From the NCBI RefSeq assembly GCF_002368415.1, contig NZ_AP018290.1, positions 3,423,614-3,487,613 of the forward strand: a DNA stretch of 64,000 nucleotides, written 5' to 3'. Within the stretch, counting starts at the first letter, position 1; each line of letters starts with the position of its first letter. Positions 17,188-24,549 of this stretch are shown in pieces. This DNA is from Calothrix sp. NIES-4105 (GTDB taxonomy: Bacteria; Cyanobacteriota; Cyanobacteriia; Cyanobacteriales; Nostocaceae). The notes beneath the pieces are model-generated. The model did not search any database and had not been told where the DNA came from. It worked only from the letters and a program-made list of their open reading frames with translations. The position numbers were made by a program, and so were the translations under genes.

Positions 17188-18576
17188 ATGATTTATCAAC
17201 TGTCAATATCAGATATTATTTGCAAACAACGCAAATTTTTTCAAAGCGGTACAACTAAAGATTTTGCTTTTCGTCTTGCTCAAATAAAAATCCTTAAGCA
17301 AGCGATAATTCAACATCAAACAGATATTACACATGCCTTATTAGCTGATTTAAACAGAGCAGAAGTTGAAACTTATGGGACAGAAATACTGTTGATACTT
17401 AGCGAAATTGATTATGCAATTAAAAATCTAAAACAATGGATGCAGCCACAAAAATTAGCGACTAGTATCCAACAGTTTCCTGCCTCAGCACGCATTTACC
17501 CGGAACCACTTGGAGTAGTTTTAATTATTGGGGCTTGGAATTATCCATTTCAGTTGACTTTATCACCATTAGTAGGTGCAATTGCAGCGGGTAACTGTGC
17601 CATCATCAAACCATCAGAATTAGCGAGTAATTGCTCTAGAGTCACAGCCGAAATTATCAGCAAATCTTTTGCTTCAGAGTATATTAGTGTAGTAGAAGGA
17701 GGTGTAGAAACTAGTCAACTACTGCTAGCAGAAAAATTTGACCATATATTTTTTACTGGTGGAACAGCGATTGGTAAAATTGTTATGGAAGCTGCTGCAA
17801 AACATCTAACACCAGTAACTTTAGAATTGGGCGGAAAAAGTCCTTGTATTGTAGATGCTGATACTAACATTGAATGTACCGCCCAACGCATTGTATGGGG
17901 TAAGTTTCTTAATGCTGGACAAACTTGTGTGGCGCCTGATTATCTGTTAGTCAATAAAAACATCAAACCTCAATTGTTAACTGCTATTCAAAAAAGTATC
18001 AAAGAATTTTATGGCGATAATCCAGCAAAAAGTCTTGATTATGGCAGAATCATCAATCACAAACATTTTGACAGACTAGTTAACTTTTTGCAAGATGGTA
18101 ATATTTGTATAGGCGGAGAAAGCAACAAGAACGAATGTTATATTGCTCCCACCGTCATAGATAATATTTCCTTAACTTCGGCAGTCATGCAATCAGAGAT
18201 TTTTGGACCCATCCTGCCAATAATTGAATATAGTGATATCAACGAAGCTATAAGCATCATTAACTCTCAACCAAAACCCTTGGCTGTATACTTATTTTCT
18301 CAAAATAAAAAACTGCAACACCGAATTTTACAAAACACTTCATCAGGAGGAGTTTGTATTAATGACACCGTGATGCAAGCTGCTGCTTCTGGATTACCAT
18401 TTGGTGGTGTAGGTGATAGCGGTATCGGTCGCTATCATGGTAAAACTAGTTTTGAAACTTTTTCCCATTACAAAACCGTACTGCAAAGGTCTTTTTTATT
18501 TAATATAAAGCTACGATATGCTCCTTATAAAGGAAAATTGCAATGGCTGAAGAGAATTGTCGGTTCAAATATTTAA
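17188..18576 (+). CDS. Aldehyde dehydrogenase, class 3-like (fatty/apocarotenal type)
   Basis: The 462-residue enzyme has the catalytic Glu213 in LELGGKSPCIVDAD, the nucleophile Cys247 in NAGQTCVAPDYLLV, and the cofactor segment IIGAWNYPFQLTLSPLVGAI. The C-terminal block INDTVMQAAASGLPFGGVGD is that of ALDH3-type, membrane-associated dehydrogenases which oxidise long-chain aldehydes with NAD(P). It is 27 bases behind the CrtI-type gene. In Neurospora the equivalent trio (CrtI, cleavage oxygenase, ALDH) turns apocarotenals into carboxylic acids; the same role is inferred here. It could instead oxidise fatty aldehydes. Confidence 0.88.
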   Translation: MIYQLSISDIICKQRKFFQSGTTKDFAFRLAQIKILKQAIIQHQTDITHALLADLNRAEVETYGTEILLILSEIDYAIKNLKQWMQPQKLATSIQQFPASARIYPEPLGVVLIIGAWNYPFQLTLSPLVGAIAAGNCAIIKPSELASNCSRVTAEIISKSFASEYISVVEGGVETSQLLLAEKFDHIFFTGGTAIGKIVMEAAAKHLTPVTLELGGKSPCIVDADTNIECTAQRIVWGKFLNAGQTCVAPDYLLVNKNIKPQLLTAIQKSIKEFYGDNPAKSLDYGRIINHKHFDRLVNFLQDGNICIGGESNKNECYIAPTVIDNISLTSAVMQSEIFGPILPIIEYSDINEAISIINSQPKPLAVYLFSQNKKLQHRILQNTSSGGVCINDTVMQAAASGLPFGGVGDSGIGRYHGKTSFETFSHYKTVLQRSFLFNIKLRYAPYKGKLQWLKRIVGSNI

Positions 18577-18584
18577 TTTCTTAT

Positions 18585-18709
18585 CAGGACTTACGCAACC
18601 AACACATTAAAAGCGTAGGGTGTGTGACGCCTAGCTCGGAATTTGGACATAACTATAAGACTTGTAGCCTTCACGCACAGCGAGGTTTTGTGACAATACG
18701 TAAGTCCTG
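18585..18709. mobile_element. 125-bp MITE-like element with CAGGACTTACG ends
   Basis: Inverted ends CAGGACTTACG (18585-18595) and CGTAAGTCCTG (18699-18709) bound a non-coding stretch. The size and terminal repeats suggest a miniature transposable element, but no target duplication is evident and no matching full-length transposase is in the window. Confidence 0.55.
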
Positions 18710-18744
18710 CTTATATGGCGCCAGTTGAATAATCCGTCATGACA

Positions 18745-18774
18745 GTACTACTGGTTAACTTAAACCAGTAGTAC
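18745..18774. terminator. GTACTACTGGTT hairpin between convergent genes
   Basis: The perfect 12-base stem GTACTACTGGTT/AACCAGTAGTAC with loop AACTTA lies 6 bases from the stop of curA and between curA and the converging ALDH gene. It is the same family as 8326 and 24074. The position suits a bidirectional terminator. Confidence 0.55.
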
Positions 18775-18779
18775 TAAAG

Positions 18780-19817
18780 TCAAGCAACTTTGACAATTAA
18801 TTTACCTATTTTGTTGGCATTAAAAAGTTTTAGAATTTCCTTTGGTGCCTTTTCTAAACCTTCAACTATTTCATACTCCTGTTTTATTTTTCCTAATTTC
18901 GTCCATTCCCCAAGTTCCTTAATTGCTTCATGCCAACGATTATGATAATCACTAATGATAAATCCTTGTACCCGCAAACGCTTCATCAAAATCAAATTAA
19001 AGTTTAATGGTCCTGGTACTGGTTGGGTAGAGTTATAAGTTGAGATTAAACCACATAGGGGAATGCGCGCGAACAGGTTTAGATGCGACATCACTGTATC
19101 TAAGATTGAACCGCCGACATTATCGAAATATATATCAACACCATTTGGGCAAGCGTTTGCTAATGCGGTGTTTAGGTCGGTAGTTTTATAGTTGATTGCT
19201 GCGTCAAAGCCAACAGAAGTTAACCATTGGCATTTCTCATCAGAACTTGTAATTCCGACTACACGGCAGCCTTTAATTTTAGCAATTTGTCCTACCACTG
19301 AACCGACGGCGCCTGCTGCCGCTGAAACTACAACGGTTTCTCCTGGTTTTGGTTGTCCTATATCTAACAAACCGAAATAAGCAGTGACACCAGTTGGACC
19401 TAATTGACCCACCGCAGCAAATAATGGGTCGGGTAAAGGTGGATTAATTTTAGTTATAAAGTTTGCCTGTTCATCTTTTAATAATACATAGTCCTGCCAA
19501 CCTAAAAGTCCTGTAACGTAGTCTCCTGGTTGTAAGTTGGGATTTTTAGATTCTTCTACAACTCCAATTGCGACACCCCGCATTACTTCGCCTAACTCTA
19601 CTGGGGGCATATACTGCGCCATGTCGCTCATCCAAATGCGGTTAGTTGGGTCAAGTGATAAATATAGATTTCTCACCAGTACTTCGCCTTGGTTGGGAGT
19701 TGGGACAGGCGCCTCTTTATACTCAAAATCACTTTCTTTGATATCTCCAACCGGACGACAAGCAAGCAGGAATTGCCGATTTACTCTTTTTGGTGTGTTT
19801 TCTACATTAGTACTCAT
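18780..19817 (-). CDS. curA: NADP-dependent MDR oxidoreductase (CurA / alkenal double-bond reductase type)
   Basis: The 345-residue zinc-free medium-chain reductase has LSLDPTNRIWMSD near the N-terminus, the cofactor motif VVSAAAGAVGSVVGQIAKIKG and YFDNVGGSILDTVM. These are the hallmarks of NADPH-dependent curcumin/prostaglandin/alkenal reductases. Members reduce the C=C bond of alpha,beta-unsaturated aldehydes and ketones in the cytoplasm. It converges on the ALDH of the carotenoid cluster. A role in removing enals released by the carotenoid or lipid oxygenases nearby is plausible but inferred. Confidence 0.87.
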   Translation of the reverse strand: MSTNVENTPKRVNRQFLLACRPVGDIKESDFEYKEAPVPTPNQGEVLVRNLYLSLDPTNRIWMSDMAQYMPPVELGEVMRGVAIGVVEESKNPNLQPGDYVTGLLGWQDYVLLKDEQANFITKINPPLPDPLFAAVGQLGPTGVTAYFGLLDIGQPKPGETVVVSAAAGAVGSVVGQIAKIKGCRVVGITSSDEKCQWLTSVGFDAAINYKTTDLNTALANACPNGVDIYFDNVGGSILDTVMSHLNLFARIPLCGLISTYNSTQPVPGPLNFNLILMKRLRVQGFIISDYHNRWHEAIKELGEWTKLGKIKQEYEIVEGLEKAPKEILKLFNANKIGKLIVKVA

Positions 19818-19867
19818 GTTGCTACCCTGATAACGTGCGCTGTTATTTTAACTCTTTTTGCGGAATT

Positions 19868-19940
19868 CCCCACCCACAACGAGTGTAGGGTGGGGATGGA
19901 TAGCAGTAAAATAGTAGGGTTCAATACCCTACTATTTTAC
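19868..19940. mobile_element. Left-end hairpins of the IS605-like element
   Basis: Two hairpins stand in tandem. CCCCACCC (19868-19875) pairs with GGGTGGGG (19888-19895), and a perfect 15-base stem GTAAAATAGTAGGGT/ACCCTACTATTTTAC (19906-19940) encloses TCAAT and includes the tnpA stop codon. IS200/IS605 transposases recognise subterminal hairpins; the second stem may alternatively end the tnpA transcript. The exact left boundary is not determined. Confidence 0.5.
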
Positions 19941-20350
19941 TCTCTCCCACCTGATTGATTTTGGATGTATTGCTTCACTGTTTCTAACGGAGCGCCACCA
20001 CAAGACACAATGCATTTTGAATCGTGCCAAAGTTTAGCTTTCCCCCAGTAGTATTTATCAATTGTAGATTTATATCGTTCTCTCAATATTCTACTGCTTG
20101 CTGATTTTAGGGATGCGATCAAATCAGAAATATTATTGTCTGGATGCAAATCAATAAGTAAATGCACGTGGTCTGGTTCACCATTACAATCCTCTAAGTT
20201 AGATTTATTTGCTACCAGTACACGATCAAAAACTTCTTTCATGTCTTCAATCATTTGGTTTGTAAAAACCTTGCGCCGATACTTTGTCACAAATACTACA
20301 TGCAGGTGAATAGAAAAAACAACGTGTGACCCGCTTCTCAAATTAGTCAT
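19937..20350 (-). CDS. tnpA: IS200/IS605 family Y1 transposase
   Basis: This 137-residue HUH-superfamily single-strand transposase has the metal-binding motif DHVHLLIDL and the catalytic Tyr in VKQYIQNQ near the C-terminus, with the family start VVFSIHLHVVFVTKYRRKVF. It would cut and rejoin single-stranded IS ends by a 5'-phosphotyrosine intermediate. It is divergent from tnpB (IS605 layout) and appears intact, so the element may still be mobile even though tnpB is broken. Confidence 0.93.
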   Translation of the reverse strand: MTNLRSGSHVVFSIHLHVVFVTKYRRKVFTNQMIEDMKEVFDRVLVANKSNLEDCNGEPDHVHLLIDLHPDNNISDLIASLKSASSRILRERYKSTIDKYYWGKAKLWHDSKCIVSCGGAPLETVKQYIQNQSGGRE

Positions 20351-20497
20351 AAAGATTTCTTATCATATCTAAGAACTATGGTATATTAATTGTAGTCAAC
20401 AACATCGAGTCAAACAAGTCAATCAAAGCGATTATTGACTGGTGAAGTGTATTGGCTATATCGGGTGATAGAAATTTGTTGTATTTTGGGAGTAATT

Positions 20498-22013
20498 ATG
20501 ACTTTCAAAAGTAAAGAGAAAAAAGAACAAGATAAGGAGAAGAATAAAAATACGTATGTATCAACTGTTGTGCAGCATCTAAAACTATCAAGTCTTGGGT
20601 ACGCTGTAGTATCTGATATTTTGGAACACGCGAACAGTTTGTATAACACCTTGACCTACAACTTGAGACAAGGTTTTTTTGTATACAACACATTAAATTT
20701 TCAGTCTATAGCTTATGATTTGCAGACTGATTTCAAGGAAAATTACCATTACAAAATGCTGCAATCACAGGCTGCACAGTCTGTATGTCATAAAGTGGCT
20801 GAGAATTTTAAGTCATTTAAGCAACTTTTGGATAAGCATTATATTGATGGTTCTAAAAAACCCAAGCTACCTGGTTATCGTATCCCTGGAGGTATGTTTG
20901 AGGTTACTTACCCAGCGTCATCCGTTAAGATTGGGGTCGAGCATGGGATAAGATTTGCGTCAGTTTCAACAGGTTTGTTATTCAAAAAGCGGCACAAAGA
21001 AGATGTAGTAGGTACTCATCTAAACGAATATATAAAGTTTAGAGTACCCGACGCTGTTGATATAACAACGCTTGTTGAGTTAACTATTACCTCAAAACAT
21101 GGTGAAATCTATTTACATTGGGTGTGTAGAAAGATTCAAGAAACTGTTGCAACATTAGATAAATCAAATGTTTTAGGAATAGATATTGGCTTGAATAACT
21201 TTGTAACCTGTATTCCTAATACTGGAGAACAAGGTTTTATCATAAATGGAAGACCGTTAAAAGCGATAAATCGGTTTTATAACAAAACCGTATCGAAGTT
21301 GAAAAAAGGTAAAGATGAAAATTTTTGGAGTGGTAGTTTAGCTAGAGCTACACAAACTAGAAACAACCAAGTGCGTGATTTTCTCAAAAAATCTGCTCGT
21401 ACAATAATTAACAAATGCTTAGATTCAGGGATAGGAAAAATAGTATTTGGTTGGAACGAAGGCATCAAGAATGAGATAGATAACGGACGTGTCAATAATC
21501 AGAATTTCGTACAGGTGCCGTTCACCACATTACGCGACACACTCAAGTATCTGTGTGAAAGATACGGGGCGCGAATTTGTAGTTGTTGAAGAATCTTACA
21601 CCTCAAAAATGTCATTTTTTGATGGTGATGAATTACCCGTATACGGTGAACCAGCCACACGTGCGGCGAGCCAAGCCAGTGGACTGGTGAACCCGAAGGG
21701 TAAAGAAACCGAAGCCCAGAAGGAACAAAAACCTTCTGGTAAAAGAACAAAACGTGGAGAATACAAAACAGGAAACGGAATAATTGTAAATGCCGATGCC
21801 AACGGTGCATCAAATATTTTGAGGAAAGCAAAAATTGACATATCCAAAATTACTTTTCGGGTATGCCAAGTCATAGCTAAAATCAATATTTGGGTAGGCA
21901 ACAAACGTAAAGGTACGGCAGCTAGCGGCGAAGCTCGCCGGGTAGAAAATTCTGTCCGGCAGACTTCGCCGTCTAGTTGTACGACTATAGGAGCAACTGA
22001 ACCTGCTCAGTAA
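20498..22013 (+). pseudogene. tnpB: IS605-type TnpB, frameshifted near the RuvC-II site
   Basis: Start ATG 20498 follows GGGAGTAATT. The first frame carries RuvC-I (NVLGIDIGLNNFVTCI) and ends at 21589. The remainder, from EFVVVEESYTSKMSFFDGDE (RuvC-II Glu) through RGEYKTGNGIIVNADANGAS (RuvC-III Asp), lies in the next frame from about 21570. One extra base in the run GGGGCGCG near 21565-21573 explains the break. Between RuvC-II and III an unusually GC-rich, Ala/Glu/Lys-rich stretch (21650-21755) is inserted where relatives have a shorter loop. TnpB is an RNA-guided nuclease; this copy would be truncated before two of its catalytic residues. Confidence 0.85.
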
Positions 22014-22046
22014 ATTAGAAACCCCATCCGCCTGTGCGGTGGGGTG
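21915..22046 (+). ncRNA. Right end and probable omega (re)RNA region of the IS605-like element
   Basis: In this family the guide RNA overlaps the 3' end of tnpB and the right end. Here GGCGA-AGC-TCGCC (about 21927) and the strong hairpin CCCCATCCGC-CTGT-GCGGTGGGG (22022-22044) follow each other. If the element ends a few bases after this hairpin, the adjoining flank near TTCATGGATACATCC would be the guide. The RNA itself is inferred. Confidence 0.45.
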
Positions 22047-22593
22047 GTTCATGGATACATCCTGATTGGAAGTGGAGACAGTCAGGTGTTTGAAACATAA
22101 AATTCTCCTAACGCGCATTTTTTTAATATATAGTTTGCGTTAGTAGTGAAGAGCGCAATGTTGGTGGGTTAAGATGCATCGGCGCCAACTTCAAATTGTT
22201 TGTATAGGTACAAAATAGTTGCCGATTCAAGTATCACTGGCGCCATTCGGGTTTGCACTTGTAAGAAAGTCGGAATAAGTGTAAGACGTGGTACCTGACC
22301 AGAATGCACTTCTACATATAAATCATTAATCCAAAATTTATAAGTTATTAATATTACTTCGGTCTGTAGTCCATTTTAATGGACTTATGCCCCAAAGCCT
22401 ATAGCTTTCAGCTATAGGTGGGTATGAGCGCAGTGACATAATTAGTAAATAATATTACATATAAGAATGCACCTGCAAGATGTGAGGTACTAGATTGACA
22501 ATATTGGTTAAATTTAGACAGCATGTCGGGATGTAGCTTTCAGTCTTGTTAAAATTAAAATAAATTAAAATAAAAAAATTTGGGTTATGAGCA
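22047..22593. other. Intergenic region holding a MITE-like element
   Basis: No gene is seen. Two GGCGCC-centred short repeats occur near 22180 and 22239. The block 22295-22461 is copy B of the MITE-like element and the rest is AT-rich. A possible ribosome site is not obvious before the next start at 22594. Confidence 0.5.
22295..22461. mobile_element. MITE-like element, copy B
   Basis: It has the same block order as 13109-13273: CTGACCAGAATGCACTTCTAC, a TTAATATTACTT block, the hairpin GTCCATTTTAATGGAC, the stem GCCTATAGCT/AGCTATAGG, then TATGAGCGCAGTGA and an AATATTACATA end. A 9-base direct repeat AGAATGCAC occurs at its left part and directly after its right end (22464-22472). Confidence 0.55.
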
Positions 22594-23220
22594 ATGTCCT
22601 ATAGTGATTTTAAAGACTTAGATAGCCTAAACTCCTTGGGGATTACAACGATTGAATCAGTGCAAAATTTAATATTTTCCGAACCGATTGAACCTAGCTC
22701 GTTTCTTATTGAAGCGTTGAAAAGATTTGTACCTCTAGCAACTGCTATTAATACAGAAAAAGCACGTTCTGAATATATAATTGCTCCGATTTTGAGTGAA
22801 ATTGCATTTATTAATTCTCAGGTAAGTTTATTTTCGGGTCGTAATTTTAATGTGGACGCAAGCAGAGGATTAACAGGGTTTTGTGATTTTATTCTGACTC
22901 GCAATCCAGATAAACTGGTGATTAAAGCACCAGTTGCTGTTATTGTCGAAGCGAAAAACGAGAATATTAATGATGGACTTGCACAATGTATTGCCGAAAT
23001 GTATGCTGCACAAATAATCAATCAAAAAAATCTGGAAGAAAATATCAATACTGTTTATGGGATTGTAACAACTGGACAAGTCTGGAGATTTCTTTCAATA
23101 GATAAAACGATGCTTGTAAAAGTTGACCTTAATGAACGTTATTTAACTCCTTTAAATGAGCTTCTAGGAATCCTTGTAGCAATAACATCAATTCCTAACA
23201 GTATTTTTGAGGGTAGCTGA
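22594..23220 (+). CDS. PD-(D/E)XK nuclease-fold protein, type I R-subunit N-domain-like
   Basis: The 208-residue protein has a likely nuclease core: Asp in GLTGFCDFILTRNP, then VIVEAKNENINDGLAQCIAE (the ExK signature) and a helix with Gln/Glu. This arrangement is that of restriction-endonuclease-like domains in HsdR N-termini and many cyanobacterial solo proteins. No methyltransferase or specificity gene lies nearby, so it is an orphan. The start ATG 22594 is the only good one. Confidence 0.6.
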   Translation: MSYSDFKDLDSLNSLGITTIESVQNLIFSEPIEPSSFLIEALKRFVPLATAINTEKARSEYIIAPILSEIAFINSQVSLFSGRNFNVDASRGLTGFCDFILTRNPDKLVIKAPVAVIVEAKNENINDGLAQCIAEMYAAQIINQKNLEENINTVYGIVTTGQVWRFLSIDKTMLVKVDLNERYLTPLNELLGILVAITSIPNSIFEGS

Positions 23221-23604
23221 GAATAACTTTCAAGCCTAAGAGTATATTATCAGATATTTAGGCACCTATAAAGCAAGTATCAAATTTATCTTCAAATTTC
23301 GCTAAAATTTATCAGCACCTTTCCACAGGAGTTTTAACTGTGACTGTCCAGTTATCTACACCAGTTTGGCATGATTTTAGATTGTAGGGTGGGCACTGCC
23401 CACCATACGTATGGATAAATAAGTAGATACCACTTAAAGGCGTTTCTTATTAATGCTTGTAACAAGGAAAAGATGCTTGATTGTACGACCATATGTCAGA
23501 CAGTAAGTTATGCACCGCACCCTCTAATACAGTGAAAATAGTAAATACTACGATTATTGCTGGTTATTTTATACAGCTAATTAAATTTTATAGGTCTTGT
23601 ATAG
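23221..23604. other. Intergenic region with one palindromic repeat
   Basis: No gene is seen. A second copy of the GTAGGGTGGGCACTGCCCACC palindrome lies at 23384-23404 (first copy at 5346). The remaining bases are AT-rich and show nothing I can name. Confidence 0.5.
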
Positions 23605-23997
23605 ATGATTAATTGCAATTGGGTCTTTAAGATAGGGTTAACAGCTTTTCTTGCAACTATTGGAGTATGGATAAGTCTTGAAAGTTCTGCTAAAGCTCAA
23701 AACGCGGGAACAATAACCATTAATAGTGGTAACATTGTTTTGAATAAAGATATCCCCACTGGTTCAATTACTACAATTAATGATGATATCCCTATTCTAA
23801 TTAACAATCCAGTCCTTACTACTAATGGTGGTGATATTTCTAGTAATCCGACTAATTCAATCTCTAACGGCGGTAACATCATTATTATCACTGGCGATAT
23901 CAAAATAATATCTATTCCTGAACCGGATAGTGTAGGAGGCATTTTAGCGTTTGCTGCTACCGTTGCAGTTTTAATCAGGCACAAGCGAAAATGTTAG
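23605..23997 (+). CDS. PEP-CTERM sorted surface protein
   Basis: The 130-residue protein has an N-terminal signal peptide (about residues 1-32, ending SSAKAQ) and a low-complexity Asn/Ile/Thr-rich middle with repeated GGDI/GGNI units. Its C-terminus follows the PEP-CTERM plan: IPEP, a hydrophobic segment (GGILAFAATVAVLI) and a basic tail (RHKRK). Such proteins are processed by exosortase and exported with extracellular polysaccharide. No exosortase gene is in the window. Confidence 0.75.
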   Translation: MINCNWVFKIGLTAFLATIGVWISLESSAKAQNAGTITINSGNIVLNKDIPTGSITTINDDIPILINNPVLTTNGGDISSNPTNSISNGGNIIIITGDIKIISIPEPDSVGGILAFAATVAVLIRHKRKC

Positions 23998-24073
23998 ATA
24001 AAAGATTATGAGCGCAGTACTCTACATTAGTTACAAATTTGGCGCCTGCGCTACTAAGATGGTCGCTCCATAA

Positions 24074-24104
24074 GTACTACTAGTTCCGAGTTAACCAGTA
24101 GTAC
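24074..24104. terminator. GTACTACTAGTT hairpin between convergent genes
   Basis: GTACTACTAGTT and AACCAGTAGTAC pair with one mismatch around CCGAGTT. It lies between the PEP-CTERM gene and the converging DUF4351 fragment, the same placement as the copies at 8326 and 18745. Confidence 0.5.
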
Positions 24105-24130
24105 GTTTCATCGCGCGTTTGTGCTTTCAA

Positions 24131-24499
24131 TTAATTCCTAAACCGTGCTAACAAATCCTCGCGCGACAAGTTTGACAACTGCAACAATAAAGCAGCATAC
24201 TCTGGAGTTGATAAATTTAGTATCGGTTGAATAATAGCAGTTAACTCAGAGTCTAGCTCACCAAATCGTGCTAAAAGTAAGTTTTCCACTAAGGAGCGTC
24301 GCTCGGTTTCCTTACCTATCTCCATCCCGCGTTCCATCCCGCGTTCCATCCCAGTTAGCATCCCGCGTTCCATACCAGTTGCCATCCCACGCTCCATCCC
24401 ACGAAGCTCAGTTTCTTTTTCCCACTCTAAGTAAGCTTTTGTTAAATTCATAACTAACTCCCTGTCTTCTTCTGAATCTATCACATCATTTACTTCCAT
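24131..24499 (-). pseudogene. DUF4351 / Rpn-type nuclease, C-terminal fragment
   Basis: The 122 residues start within the family's late linker (LVMNLTKAYLEWEKETE). They continue with a Gly-Met-Glu-Arg-Gly-Met repeat and end with the DUF4351 helix bundle (LVENLLLARFGELDSEL and YAALLLQLSNLSREDLLARF). Full-length relatives carry an N-terminal PD-(D/E)XK transposase-like nuclease of about 200 residues which is absent here. Upstream there is only a partial ACCACAGAG-type repeat. The short tandem codon repeats at about 24318-24400 may vary in number between strains. Confidence 0.65.
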
Positions 24500-24549
24500 A
24501 TTAATCTTCCTCTGTGGTAAAAAAATAAGTTACTGTACAGGCGCCCATC

